Shown here piece by piece: positions 1 through 7,879 of a stretch of DNA of 64,000 bases (its first letter is position 1; every line of letters begins with the position of its first letter). This stretch comes from Solibacillus sp. FSL K6-1523 (GTDB lineage: Bacteria > Bacillota > Bacilli > Bacillales_A > Planococcaceae), in NCBI RefSeq assembly GCF_038005225.1, contig NZ_JBBOSU010000001.1:2158001-2222000 (forward strand), given 5' to 3'. Below the pieces are notes generated by a model. That model was not told where the DNA came from and made no database searches. It worked only from the letters and a program-made list of their open reading frames with translations. Made by a program: the position numbers and the translations under genes.

Positions 1-112
1 CTTTTGCTGTGTCTTCTACTTCCTCTTTTTCCTTTTTATCGCCACAAGCTGATAAAACGAATAAAATGGCCATTAAGCTAAGGACAAGTAATCCTTTTTT
101 TTGACTAAACAT
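1..112 (-). CDS. Lipoprotein, N-terminal part only
   Basis: The minus-strand reading frame starts at an ATG preceded by GAGGAG and runs off the left edge of the window. The visible 37 residues form a classic lipoprotein signal: a short Lys-Lys n-region, a hydrophobic stretch, and the lipobox LSAC ending at about residue 21. A Lys/Glu/Asp-rich linker follows. It should be exported, lipidated on the Cys and anchored to the outer face of the membrane. The functional domain lies outside the window, so no function can be given. Confidence 0.75.
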   Translation of the reverse strand, partial: MFSQKKGLLVLSLMAILFVLSACGDKKEKEEVEDTAK

Positions 113-211
113 GTCGTTCCAACTCCTCTATGTAATTTCTTTACTCACTTATAGTATCAGATTCGACAAAGGTTTTCGCTGTTAAACGTCCAAAATGATA
201 AAAAAGTGAAC

Positions 212-619
212 TTATGCATCAGTTTCTTTTTGATTCTTTTTTTCAACCACGTCAATTATATGATATAACACGGCTGTAATAATGGCATAAATAACTGCCC
301 CCATTACTGGAATAGAAATCGATTCCATAACGTTCACTGCAATAAGCATCAACGTAATGGAAATGAGCAACTGCCCCCAAAACTTGTGAAAAGCGTGGTG
401 ACTTTGCATTTTTAATGCCACAAAGTTTTGCATAAAACTTGATAAAATAAATTCTACTATGCCGAACACAATAATAAATAGCGCAAAAGATTGCCAACTA
501 TCATATGTAAAGCCTAATAATATTAACGCGAACACTTCCACTGCAATGACTATGCCTATAATCACTAGGAAAGCGAATAATGCGATGAGGATGCCGAAAA
601 TACTTTTTAGTTTGTTCAT
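212..619 (-). CDS. Small membrane protein, YrvL-like
   Basis: About 135 residues with four predicted hydrophobic segments and a charged C-terminus. The size, the N-terminal membrane segment and the general pattern resemble the YrvL family of Bacillus, whose founding member negatively regulates the SigO-RsoA sigma system. That assignment is by family resemblance only. The start was placed at the ATG at 619, which has GAAGGGACAGG upstream. A TTG eight codons further upstream has no ribosome binding site. It is transcribed alone on the minus strand. It could equally be an unrelated small membrane protein. Confidence 0.6.
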   Translation of the reverse strand: MNKLKSIFGILIALFAFLVIIGIVIAVEVFALILLGFTYDSWQSFALFIIVFGIVEFILSSFMQNFVALKMQSHHAFHKFWGQLLISITLMLIAVNVMESISIPVMGAVIYAIITAVLYHIIDVVEKKNQKETDA

Positions 620-770
620 GTAAACCTGTCCCTTCTTCATCAAAGCTCAGCTGTGGCAAATAGCTGCCGTCCTCTATTATACTCAATACTTTATAGAAAG
701 TTTTAATTATCATCCTAATATATAGGTTTAACTTATGAAACTAACATCTCTTTAGAATGAATATCTAAAT

Positions 771-1001
771 CGCCTCCCACGGCAGCGACGCACTCAATTG
801 AGGAGGCTTTTATTAGAACGGAAAAATTTAATTCAGGGCTGGCCTGCTACATGCGCACACAGATGAGTCGTATAGATTTGTGCAAACATTGTCTGTGCGC
901 TTCATGTGCTTAGCCAGCCCAACCTAGCGCATACTTTATTAGAATCCCTATTAGAATTCTTACAATGAAAAGATAGAAACTTTTGTTGAACTTATATAGA
1001 A
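771..1001 (+). repeat. Dispersed structured repeat, copy 1
   Basis: A block of about 230 bp that recurs at 33018-33230. Both copies begin with CGCCTCCCACGGCAGCGACG and end with TTATATAGA, and flanking sequence is unrelated. Inside is a GCCTCC/GGAGGC hairpin. A second, long hairpin is closed by GGCTGGC/GCCAGCC and has a conserved GATGAGTCGT loop region. A conserved 3' tail contains AGAAACTTTTGTTGAA. There is no open reading frame of note. This copy lies about 100 bp upstream of the sigma factor gene at 1100 and fills most of the gene-free stretch 620-1099. Confidence 0.75.
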
Positions 1002-1099
1002 GTAAATCTGTCTTAAAAAATTATTTTCATAATATTGATAGAAACCACCCGATTACATACGTATTAAGGTTATAAGGGCCCTTAGTTTGGAGGTACAAA

Positions 1100-1651
1100 A
1101 TGGAGATTACAGAAGAAAATGTAGTAGAACAATTATTTAAGAAAAATGAAAAAGCGTTATTTTATGTGGTTGATCAATATGGCGGCATTATTAAGGCGGT
1201 TATGAAAAAATACTTAGGCAACTTAGAAATCATTCAAGATGAGTGTTTTGATGATGTACTCCTATTAGTTTGGAAAAACATGTCTGCTTACGACCCGAAT
1301 AAAAATTCATTAAAAAACTGGATTGCTACGATTACGAAATATAAGGCGATTGATTATCAAAGGCAATATAAAAGATTTTTGCAGCAACATGAATTAGAGG
1401 ATCATATGTTAATCGAGCATAACTCTGTAGAAGCACATGTCGTTGAAAATATGCTAAGCAGTGAGACAGAGCAAATACTCTCCTCCTTGAAAAAAGAGGA
1501 TCAAGTCCTTTTTTTACAGCATTATGGCGAGCAAAAAACTGTGGACGAATTGGCTGAAGCACGCGGAGTTAATAAGTCGGTGATCTATAACCGATTATCG
1601 CGTGGTCGCAAAAAGTTACGCGCAGCCTTTCGTAACAGACTACATTTTTAG
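1100..1651 (+). CDS. ECF-type RNA polymerase sigma factor
   Basis: 183 residues. A sigma-70 region 2 occupies roughly residues 15-95, including the stretch around IQDECFDDVLLLVWKN. Region 4 lies at about 125-178 and ends in a helix-turn-helix (VDELAEARGVNKSVIYNRLSRGRKKL). Size and absence of regions 1 and 3 mark it as an ECF sigma. The ATG follows GGAGG with good spacing. It is followed after 11 bp by a DUF4179 membrane protein, the usual anti-sigma partner, so the two form an operon in which the sigma is probably held inactive until an envelope signal. No convincing autoregulatory promoter was found upstream. Confidence 0.9.
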   Translation: MEITEENVVEQLFKKNEKALFYVVDQYGGIIKAVMKKYLGNLEIIQDECFDDVLLLVWKNMSAYDPNKNSLKNWIATITKYKAIDYQRQYKRFLQQHELEDHMLIEHNSVEAHVVENMLSSETEQILSSLKKEDQVLFLQHYGEQKTVDELAEARGVNKSVIYNRLSRGRKKLRAAFRNRLHF

Positions 1652-1662
1652 GAGGGATTCAC

Positions 1663-2664
1663 TTGAAGGATTTACTGAAAAAATTTAATGATGAAAAAAT
1701 AGATTTAGATCAATTGGATGTACAGCCATTAACCGATTTAGAAAAAAAGGTAATTAAAAAAAGACTCAAAAAGAAATTAATGAGACGACGCTCTATGCCA
1801 GTAAAAGTTATCGCGTCGGTTGCCTCTCTTGCTCTTGTTTCGATTATTGCAGTCAATTCTAATTTTGCTCTCGCGGATATTCCGATTATTGGTGCGAAAT
1901 TAGAAGCATTCGTCTATTCACAGCAAGATTCACTGACAGATTACAAAACGATACTTGGTGAATCCGTTGAAGACAATGGCGTGAAAGTCACGTTAAATGA
2001 GGTTATTTTAGACGATGGTCAACTTCTTATTAGCAGCACCTTTCATACAAAGTTAAATGGCGATGATTTAAATTATAATTGGTTTTCTGATATTGATGTG
2101 TATATAGATGGGAGAAAAATCGAAATGGGTGGCGGCGGTGGTCCAGAAGAAATAACAGAGTCCTATATTCATTATTTTTGGAGTGCCGATGTTGGACAAT
2201 TGGATTTACAAAAGGAAAAATCCATTCGCATCGTTTTTAATGATTTAAGAAGAAGTGATAGAGACGAAATAATCAAAGGAAAATGGCATTTTAAATTTAA
2301 AGCATCCGCAGAAAAATTATTCGCAAATACAAAAACGGTTCCGATTAATCAACAGTTTACTTTAGAAAATGGGCAAACGATTGACGTTCAATCCCTTGTT
2401 TTAACACCGATTTCTTCAAAAATTGTTTATGAAATGCCGAATGTTTCGGATTATGTTTACTTTAAAATCGAAAATGAACACGGAGAAGAAATTCAAGCAA
2501 CTTCTGCCCAATATGGCGACGGTGGAAGCTATAATCGTTTTGTGGCGATTGATGGTGGAAAAATTAAAATTATTCCGGTGCTTGAGATGAGGGATCTCAA
2601 TAATAGATACTTACCTGAACAGATTCTTGAGCATGAAGTTATCGAACTGGATTTAAGTAAGTAA
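1663..2664 (+). CDS. DUF4179-type anti-sigma factor
   Basis: 333 residues with a cytoplasmic N-terminal part rich in Lys/Arg (about 1-45), one transmembrane segment (about 47-68, VIASVASLALVSIIAV) and a large extracytoplasmic domain. This architecture and its position directly behind an ECF sigma gene fit DUF4179 anti-sigma factors, which bind the sigma with the cytoplasmic tail and sense outside. The start is TTG with GGAGGG upstream, 11 bp after the sigma stop. The protein has no zinc-finger motif (HxxxCxxC). Another DUF4179 protein with the same arrangement is encoded at 58762-60081. The signal it senses is unknown. Confidence 0.85.
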   Translation: MKDLLKKFNDEKIDLDQLDVQPLTDLEKKVIKKRLKKKLMRRRSMPVKVIASVASLALVSIIAVNSNFALADIPIIGAKLEAFVYSQQDSLTDYKTILGESVEDNGVKVTLNEVILDDGQLLISSTFHTKLNGDDLNYNWFSDIDVYIDGRKIEMGGGGGPEEITESYIHYFWSADVGQLDLQKEKSIRIVFNDLRRSDRDEIIKGKWHFKFKASAEKLFANTKTVPINQQFTLENGQTIDVQSLVLTPISSKIVYEMPNVSDYVYFKIENEHGEEIQATSAQYGDGGSYNRFVAIDGGKIKIIPVLEMRDLNNRYLPEQILEHEVIELDLSK

Positions 2665-2671
2665 TAAATAG

Positions 2672-2716
2672 AGCCCTTGCACACGTATATCAACATGTAC
2701 AAGGGCTTAATTTCTT
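2672..2716 (+). terminator. Terminator of the sigma/anti-sigma operon
   Basis: Inverted repeat AGCCCTTG/CAAGGGCT just after the stop codon at 2664, followed by a T-rich tract. Confidence 0.75.
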
Positions 2717-2739
2717 ACTATAAAAACGTGTCCTTTACA

Positions 2740-2934
2740 TCATTTTTTTGGTTCATTTTCAAAAGTTAGCCCATACATATTTTCTTTTGCTTTCATATTC
2801 CAAACTGTTTTTTCATCTTTATCGTTTTTGGGATGGGCTTTATCTCCAACCATTGTGATTAAGATGTATAATAGTGAAACGACAACAATAATGACAACTA
2901 ACATTAAGGAGATAAAAACTACTTTTCGTTTCAA
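2740..2934 (-). CDS. Small membrane-anchored hypothetical protein
   Basis: 64 residues: a positively charged N-terminus, one strong hydrophobic segment (about 5-29) and a charged outside tail. It begins with TTG immediately after the stop of the LytH-like gene, with a GGGCGGGAAG stretch as ribosome binding site, so it is probably translationally coupled to it. The pairing suggests a membrane-associated accessory to the cell wall hydrolase, but no family is recognised and this role is inference. Confidence 0.6.
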   Translation of the reverse strand: MKRKVVFISLMLVVIIVVVSLLYILITMVGDKAHPKNDKDEKTVWNMKAKENMYGLTFENEPKK

Positions 2935-3927
2935 TTACTTCCCGCCCTTCGTTTGGCGCTCCCATAAAAGGAGTGATGGATAAGGGTCAAATGCCCACTC
3001 TGTTCGACCATTAAATTTATACATGCCATAATGCAAATGAGGTGCAAACTTACCGGAAGTGCCCTCTTTCCCGTAACCACTACTTCCGACATACCCAATG
3101 AGTGTCCCTGGTTCTACGATGTCACCTTGTGCAAGACCTTTTTGGAAACCGTTTAAATGGGCATAATAATGATACGTATTAAGATGATCACGAATGCCAA
3201 TGCGCCAACCACCAAAATCATTCCAACCCATTATTTCAACGACGCCATAAGTTGTGGAATAGACTTGTGTCCCATATCCAGCAAAAAGGTCTGTCCCTTC
3301 ATGCATGCGGCGCCCTCCCCAGCCGCGTTTTGCTCCCCATGTTCCTTTGTAGCTGTAATCATATTTAACTGGGAGTGGAAAATGACGTTTATCAAGGGCA
3401 ATCGTATTAAAATTCTCATAAAGGCGGAAATTGGTCATAATTTGTTTAACGGCTTCTTCCTTTTGGTAATAGACCATTAATGCACGTTCAAAATCTTTTT
3501 CAGTCGTACCAAAACTACTTAAATAACTGACCAAAGAATGCAGTACATCATCATCTTGTTGTGGATCAGCTATACCATCCCCATTTCCATCCAAACCAAA
3601 ACCGCCAAAATAGCCGATAGATGCAGGAGAAGTATCATCACTGTATGGATTGAGTTCACCAGCCCAAAACGCTTTTGAAAATTGGATAGCGGTAATCCCT
3701 TCTCGTTTTGGAATATCTGAACGGACGGCCATGATGCTTCGTTCATATTGATCCACTGCAGCAATTTGGAACCAAGGAACTGAAATTTCCTCAAAATGCT
3801 TATAATAAGCCATTCGCTGTTCAAAAATATCTTCTTGAGAAGGTGATTCTTGTGCAAATGTCACACTTGAAAAAACTGTACACCATAGCAAAATACATGT
3901 AAAAAAGCCCATGTGACGAACGAACAT
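2935..3927 (-). CDS. lytH: M23 peptidase, LytH-type L-Ala-D-Glu endopeptidase
   Basis: 330 residues. A Sec signal peptide (about 1-25) is followed by a lysozyme-like or helical N-terminal region and a C-terminal M23 metallopeptidase domain (about 195-325). The zinc ligands H209 and D213 (HEGTD) and the catalytic/zinc HLH motif H297/H299 are present. The ending WAFDPYPSLLLWER closely resembles Bacillus LytH (YunA), the sporulation L-Ala-D-Glu endopeptidase that trims stem peptides in spore cortex. The start at 3927 is chosen because AAAGGAGG sits 8 bp upstream. An ATG at 3954 would place that site inside the gene. It is followed directly by a small membrane protein. Confidence 0.87.
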   Translation of the reverse strand: MFVRHMGFFTCILLWCTVFSSVTFAQESPSQEDIFEQRMAYYKHFEEISVPWFQIAAVDQYERSIMAVRSDIPKREGITAIQFSKAFWAGELNPYSDDTSPASIGYFGGFGLDGNGDGIADPQQDDDVLHSLVSYLSSFGTTEKDFERALMVYYQKEEAVKQIMTNFRLYENFNTIALDKRHFPLPVKYDYSYKGTWGAKRGWGGRRMHEGTDLFAGYGTQVYSTTYGVVEIMGWNDFGGWRIGIRDHLNTYHYYAHLNGFQKGLAQGDIVEPGTLIGYVGSSGYGKEGTSGKFAPHLHYGMYKFNGRTEWAFDPYPSLLLWERQTKGGK

Positions 3928-4063
3928 TAAGTAAACCTCCTTTCCTCCATTCATAGTGTGAGTTCAATTTTAATTTTCATGAGTTTAAATATTTTTTCGA
4001 TGTTTAATAAATTTTTTATAGTATGGGAACAAAAATCAATATGAATGCATGTGATTGATTTCC

Positions 4064-4098
4064 AAAATAAAAAGGCATTCGAGCTATAATTCGAATGC
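4064..4098 (-). terminator. Hairpin terminator
   Basis: Stem GCATTCGA/TCGAATGC with T-rich tracts on both sides, so it can act in both directions. On the minus strand it follows the small reading frame at 4105-4266. Confidence 0.65.
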
Positions 4099-4104
4099 TT
4101 TTTT

Positions 4105-4266
4105 TTAAAATTCCTTTATGAATGGAATAATTTCTGTATCTTTTTCTAAAATGAATTGCCTTACTTTACCACTATCTCGCCGAATCCCTATTATATTGCG
4201 ATCAAAATCGAAAAAAAGTAATATATCGTTATCAGTACTTGGTTTCACGCATAAAAAATGAGGCAT
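4105..4266 (-). pseudogene. Short orphan reading frame, likely C-terminal gene remnant
   Basis: A 53-codon minus-strand frame (MPHFLCVKPSTDND near the start, IIPFIKEF at the end) that ends directly before a terminator. There is no ribosome binding site before its ATG, and an in-frame TGA lies eight codons upstream. The alternating hydrophobic/charged pattern looks like real protein sequence, so it is read here as the truncated 3' end of a gene. No family is recognised. Confidence 0.3.
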
Positions 4267-4336
4267 CTGTTGTAATTTGAAAAAATTTCAGCTACAATAA
4301 GCAGAACGTACATTCTGTTTTATGAGAGGAGAAATG

Positions 4337-4870
4337 ATGAATAATCAAAGAAAATTAATGCTATTTATCGCCACAAGCTTAGATGGCTATATTGCAACAA
4401 AAAACGATACTTTAGAGTGGCTATTTAAAGTGGAGGGTGAAGGTGACAACGGATATTCCGCATTTTATGATACCGTGGATACCGTTTTGATGGGAAAAAG
4501 AACTTACGATTGGATTAAGGAAAATATGTCCGACGGTTTCCCCTATTTAGATAAGCAGTGTTACGTGTTTTCAAGATCAGCTCAAGGTGAGAATGAAGAA
4601 GTCACGTTTATCCAAGATGACATCCTGAACTTTACGAATAAATTAAAAGAACAAGACGGCAAAAATATTTGGTTAGTAGGCGGTGGCGAGTTATTACATT
4701 CCTTCATAAAGGAAAAAGTAGTTGATGAATTCATCATTACCGTTGCTCCTACAATCATTGGTAATGGGATTCCGTTATTCAAAGAACATGAATTTAATTT
4801 GGAGCTTTCTCTTAAAGGAATTCAACAGTTTAATCAATTTGTCGAACTCCATTATGAAGTAAAAAAATAA
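4337..4870 (+). CDS. Dihydrofolate reductase family protein (RibD C-terminal-like fold)
   Basis: About 177 residues with the family pattern: SLDGYIA near the N-terminus, VLMGKRTYDW, and WLVGGGELLHSFI for the nucleotide-binding loop, then TIIGNGIPLF. These proteins (YyaP/YwjB group) share the fold of DHFR and of the RibD reductase domain and are presumed NADPH-dependent reductases of unknown substrate. The start at 4337 is preferred over the ATG at 4322 because AGAGGAG lies just upstream of 4334/4337. Its transcription terminator, just downstream, is interrupted by an insertion sequence. Confidence 0.85.
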   Translation: MNNQRKLMLFIATSLDGYIATKNDTLEWLFKVEGEGDNGYSAFYDTVDTVLMGKRTYDWIKENMSDGFPYLDKQCYVFSRSAQGENEEVTFIQDDILNFTNKLKEQDGKNIWLVGGGELLHSFIKEKVVDEFIITVAPTIIGNGIPLFKEHEFNLELSLKGIQQFNQFVELHYEVKK

Positions 4871-4872
4871 TT

Positions 4873-4890
4873 AAAAACAACTACTTACAC
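4873..4890 (+). terminator. Left half of a terminator split by the IS element
   Basis: AAAAACAACTACTTAC is the exact complement of GTAAGTAGTTGTTTTT at 6181-6196. Together they would make a 16-bp stem with a 12-nt loop, followed by a T-run. The IS lies in the loop. The last three bases (CAC) are one copy of the target duplication. Confidence 0.7.
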
Positions 4891-4932
4891 GGCACTGCCT
4901 GTCGTTTTTGAGACAGTAATAAAACACCTATT

Positions 4933-5772
4933 TTAAGCAACCTGTTGTCGGTATTTTACCGGTGACAGGTTGTTTAGTTTCGTTTGGATACGGGTATTAT
5001 TATAATAATTTATATATTCTTCGACGATACGAATTACACATGCATTAGTCGTGCTGTGTATGTCGTCAAGATAAAACGTTTCTGACTTTAGCGAGGAGTG
5101 AAACGTTTCGATTGGGGAATTATCCGCTGGTGTGCCTTTACGAGACATACTCATGGTAATTCCTTTTTCTTTCACTTCTTTTTGATAATCGTAAGACGTA
5201 TATACAGAACCTTGATCACTATGCAAGATGACGCCTTTTGGCAATTGTTTAAGCTGGTCAAGCGTTTCTAAGACAAACTCTGTATCTTGTGTTGAACCAA
5301 TTGTATACGCGATGATTTCCCCATTATACAAATCCATAATGCTTGAAAGATATAACATCGACTGTCCAAAAGGCAAGTAAGTAATATCGGTTACGAGCTT
5401 TTGTAAAGGAGCTGTTGCGTTAAAGTCACGGTTTAACGTGTTATCAGCTACTTTAGATGGTTGACCAGTCCGTTTACGCTTTTTCACTTTTACCCGACAT
5501 GACCAATTATATTTCTGCATCACTTTTTGGATAGTCTTTTCACTGATTCCAGAGAATAAGGCTGCTATTTTCCGATAACCATAACGATATTTATGGGTTG
5601 CACAAGCTTCACCAATCGCCTGATCTCGCTCGGCTTTTTTAGAAGTATTCCCGGTATTCTTTCGCCAACGATAATAGGACGCACGTGCTACACCCATATG
5701 CACACAAATCGATTGAATTGACATAAATCCTTTCAATCTTTCCACTAAATCTACGAATACTAGCCCAACCAC
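4933..5772 (-). CDS. IS3-family transposase OrfB (DDE integrase)
   Basis: 279 residues. An HTH_21-like N-terminal region (SICVHMGVARASYYRW) is followed by an rve integrase core. The acidic triad is visible: Asp in VTDITYLPF, Asp in LHSDQGSVYTS, and Glu in SPIETFHSSLKSE, 35 residues after the second Asp as expected. The frame overlaps OrfA by 13 bp. It continues upstream without a stop to the slippery site at 5793-5799, so the active OrfAB transposase is made by a -1 frameshift. The GTG at 5772 may give a separate OrfB. It appears complete. Confidence 0.92.
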   Translation of the reverse strand: MVGLVFVDLVERLKGFMSIQSICVHMGVARASYYRWRKNTGNTSKKAERDQAIGEACATHKYRYGYRKIAALFSGISEKTIQKVMQKYNWSCRVKVKKRKRTGQPSKVADNTLNRDFNATAPLQKLVTDITYLPFGQSMLYLSSIMDLYNGEIIAYTIGSTQDTEFVLETLDQLKQLPKGVILHSDQGSVYTSYDYQKEVKEKGITMSMSRKGTPADNSPIETFHSSLKSETFYLDDIHSTTNACVIRIVEEYINYYNNTRIQTKLNNLSPVKYRQQVA

Positions 5773-6074
5773 TTCCTCTCCAATTCTACATACTTTTTTA
5801 AAACTTCGATTTGTTGTTTAAGATAAAGATTTTCAGCTTGTAAACGAGCTTCCTCAGAGTCATATTCTGGCCCTTTTCCGTAGGAATATTGCTTTCCTAC
5901 CGGTTGATGCAATCGCTGAGTTTCTCCTGCTTTATACCATCGCATCCAAATCATTAATTGTGATTTATTCTTAATTTTTAATTCCTCTAGTATTTCCTTA
6001 ACTGGAATACCTGCTAATCTCATTTCAATTGCTTTAATTTTAACTTCAGCTGGATAACTTACTCTTCTTCCCAT
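5760..6074 (-). CDS. IS3-family transposase OrfA (DNA-binding subunit)
   Basis: 104 residues with an N-terminal helix-turn-helix (about 5-55, VSYPAEVKIKAIEMRLAG) that recognises the IS ends, and a C-terminal leucine-zipper-like coiled coil (EARLQAENLYLKQQIEVLKK). The ATG is preceded by GGAGGTG. The A-AAA-AAG heptamer near the 3' end lets ribosomes shift into OrfB. Confidence 0.9.
   Translation of the reverse strand: MGRRVSYPAEVKIKAIEMRLAGIPVKEILEELKIKNKSQLMIWMRWYKAGETQRLHQPVGKQYSYGKGPEYDSEEARLQAENLYLKQQIEVLKKYVELERKWLG
5793..5799 (-). other. Programmed -1 frameshift site of the transposase
   Basis: The minus strand reads A AAA AAG in the OrfA frame (codons TTA AAA AAG), the canonical slippery heptamer of IS3 elements. 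After a -1 slip the OrfB frame is open through to its stop. Confidence 0.8.
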
Positions 6075-6167
6075 AGAAAAAACACCTCCACGTTAATTTA
6101 TTGGTATTAAATACCTGATTTAAACGTAAGGTGTTTTTTATTTGTCTCATTTTTTTAGGTCAGTGCG

Positions 6168-6198
6168 CACGGTTAAATGAGTAAGTAGTTGTTTTTTT
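6168..6198. terminator. Right half of the terminator split by the IS element
   Basis: Begins with the second CAC duplication and contains GTAAGTAGTTGTTTTTTT, complementary to 4873-4888. Before the insertion it would have served as a bidirectional terminator between the converging genes at 4337 and 6230. Confidence 0.7.
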
Positions 6199-6229
6199 AT
6201 AAAATCATTCTAAAAGCAATACACAGCTA

Positions 6230-6787
6230 TCAACGTAACTCTCCAAAGTTCTTCCAATCTATTAATCGTGGATATGTCACATGTTGGTTATAAGATTGAT
6301 CCTTAACGATGACCTTTGTTGAAATAGAAGAAAGCGTATCCAGAACAGCAGGTTTATCATCTACGTAGTAATCAAGTTCGAGTGCCTTAATCGTGGCAAT
6401 TTTTTCGTCGTCTTCCATGCCACAGAAGAAATGTCCTTCAGTAACAGGAAAGCCTTGTGCGATCATCCATTCTTTCGTACGTCCGCAAAATTGCTTTGGG
6501 CGTGACGTAATGTAATACACTTCATGTCCTTCTGCAACGAGTGTTTGTAAAGTTTCAAGTGCCCCTTCATACACGGGACAACTAGTGAAATAAATGGCTT
6601 CCATAGAACGCTGCCACATCGCGTGCCCTTCTTCATTTGTTAATCCGAAAGGGGCATGAATTTCTACTGTTGGAATGCCTTGAAAGACATCCATTCCAAA
6701 ATTTTGATCAAATTCCTTGTTGTAAAGTTCAAATGCATGGCCGCGCAAATGAATTAATGTATCATCTATATCAAAACCAAATTTCAT
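6230..6787 (-). CDS. HAD-superfamily phosphatase, NT5C/YqfW-like
   Basis: About 185 residues with HAD motif I FDIDDTLI at the N-terminus, motif II in YYITSRP, and motif III/IV near DYYVDDKPAVL. The family (5'(3')-nucleotidase, NT5C type) removes phosphate from small phosphorylated metabolites or nucleotides. The ATG at 6787 has TAGGTGG upstream. The longer GTG frame lacks one. It is the last gene of an operon with GTP cyclohydrolase II, RibD and a flavin monooxygenase. It could therefore be the phosphatase that dephosphorylates the RibD product. That substrate is inference, and a nucleotidase role is the alternative. Confidence 0.82.
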   Translation of the reverse strand: MKFGFDIDDTLIHLRGHAFELYNKEFDQNFGMDVFQGIPTVEIHAPFGLTNEEGHAMWQRSMEAIYFTSCPVYEGALETLQTLVAEGHEVYYITSRPKQFCGRTKEWMIAQGFPVTEGHFFCGMEDDEKIATIKALELDYYVDDKPAVLDTLSSISTKVIVKDQSYNQHVTYPRLIDWKNFGELR

Positions 6788-6796
6788 ATTTTCCAC

Positions 6797-7879
6797 CTAA
6801 TCCATGACGATAAAATTTTGCGCGAAGCTTTGTTCTTTTTCAACTTGCATTTCGCGTAATTTAGCCGTTTGTTGTTTTCTCATTGTTGCACATTCTTTAA
6901 AGTTGGATTGCAAAATGGTGTTCGGATCAAGTAAATTCGCGAACACGTCCGCATCTTCCATTGCAGCATTGAGACCAAATGCTCCTGTTGGTGTCATTGT
7001 ATGCACCGCGTCTCCAATCAGTATAACCCCATCTTTTCCCCAGTTTTCGCTTGTCGAGCTAAATACATCGAGCAATACAAAATCCTGCCATGACTTTATA
7101 TGGCTATGGACACTATTTGTTAGTTCTGGAAATGCTTGCATGAGCTTATCAACAAATGGTGCGAATGGTTGTTTTCTTAGCTGCGGGTAACTACCTTTTT
7201 CAATATTCCAGCCAATTTGGACATAGCCTTTTGCCTGTGTGAACAATGAAATTTGCATACCATCAACAAGTGCCATTTTAATTGCTGGCGTCCAGTTAGC
7301 TGGTGTTGGAATGCGTGCCCACAGTAAATCATAGCCGTGACTATAAATTTGCGTATCAAGCCCAGCTTTTTTTCGAATCGTTGAATGTCGTCCATCTGCG
7401 CCTACTATGAGCGCTGCGTCAATCGTGAGCTCTTCCCCGTTATGCAAAGCTATTACTTGCGTGTAATGCCCGTTTTCATCTTGTACTAAACTTTTGACCG
7501 TCGTATTGAGGAATAAGTGAAAATTCGGGTATTGTACCGCTTCCTCTGTAATAGCTTGCAGCAAATGGACTTGTGGCACATGAATGCCGAGATGCCCAAC
7601 AGCTGGGTCTGCTTTAATTGTTTTTACTGTCTGTCCGTTATGACAATATTCGAGCGTTTCCATGCGCAACAGACCAAGCTTTTCTACTTGGTCAAAAAGG
7701 CCATGTTTTTTCAAAATAGCTTCTCCCGTTTCATTTAAATGCTCGCCGCGGAATGCCTTTGCTAAAGAGTTTGTGCGTTCCACTAACAGTACAGAAAAGC
7801 TTTTTTTTACAAGCAATAAGCTGAGGAGTGCGCCACCTGGACCTGCTCCGACGATGCAAATATCAACTTCTTTATGCAC
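6797..7879 (-). CDS. FAD-dependent monooxygenase (UbiH/PHBH group A type)
   Basis: About 360 residues. The N-terminal Rossmann motif CIVGAGPGGALLSLLL binds FAD. The DG motif is GADGRHSTIRKK, and the GD motif GDAVHTMTPTGAFGLNAAMEDA near the C-terminus binds the FAD ribose. These three motifs define aromatic-ring hydroxylases that use NAD(P)H and O2. Two GTG starts are possible (7888 and 7879). 7879 was chosen because AAAAGAG precedes it. The start overlaps the end of ribD, indicating translational coupling. In this operon the substrate may be a pyrimidine or pterin made from the RibA/RibD product, but that is inference. Confidence 0.85.
   Translation of the reverse strand: MHKEVDICIVGAGPGGALLSLLLVKKSFSVLLVERTNSLAKAFRGEHLNETGEAILKKHGLFDQVEKLGLLRMETLEYCHNGQTVKTIKADPAVGHLGIHVPQVHLLQAITEEAVQYPNFHLFLNTTVKSLVQDENGHYTQVIALHNGEELTIDAALIVGADGRHSTIRKKAGLDTQIYSHGYDLLWARIPTPANWTPAIKMALVDGMQISLFTQAKGYVQIGWNIEKGSYPQLRKQPFAPFVDKLMQAFPELTNSVHSHIKSWQDFVLLDVFSSTSENWGKDGVILIGDAVHTMTPTGAFGLNAAMEDADVFANLLDPNTILQSNFKECATMRKQQTAKLREMQVEKEQSFAQNFIVMD

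Larger units (their letters stand above)
4891..6167 (-). mobile_element. IS3-family (IS150-like) insertion sequence, apparently intact
   Basis: A 1277-bp element with two overlapping minus-strand genes, OrfA and OrfB, joined by a frameshift site. The ends carry short inverted repeats around GCACTGCC (left) and GCACTGACC (right, complement). They are flanked by a 3-bp direct repeat, CAC, at 4888-4890 and 6168-6170. Length, gene arrangement, CACTG-type ends and 3-bp duplication fit the IS3 family. The complementary AACTACTTAC sequences outside the ends belong to the split host terminator and not to the element. Confidence 0.85.

Noticed and set aside
1041-1065. ECF promoter GAAAC ... CGTA upstream of the first sigma gene
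   Set aside because: The spacer is 14 bp, short of the usual 16-17, so it was not listed as a feature.
4873-6198. AACTACTTAC/GTAAGTAGTT taken as the terminal inverted repeats of the IS
   Set aside because: The CACTG-type ends and CAC duplication lie further inside, and the outer repeats plus T-run make an ordinary terminator once the IS is removed.
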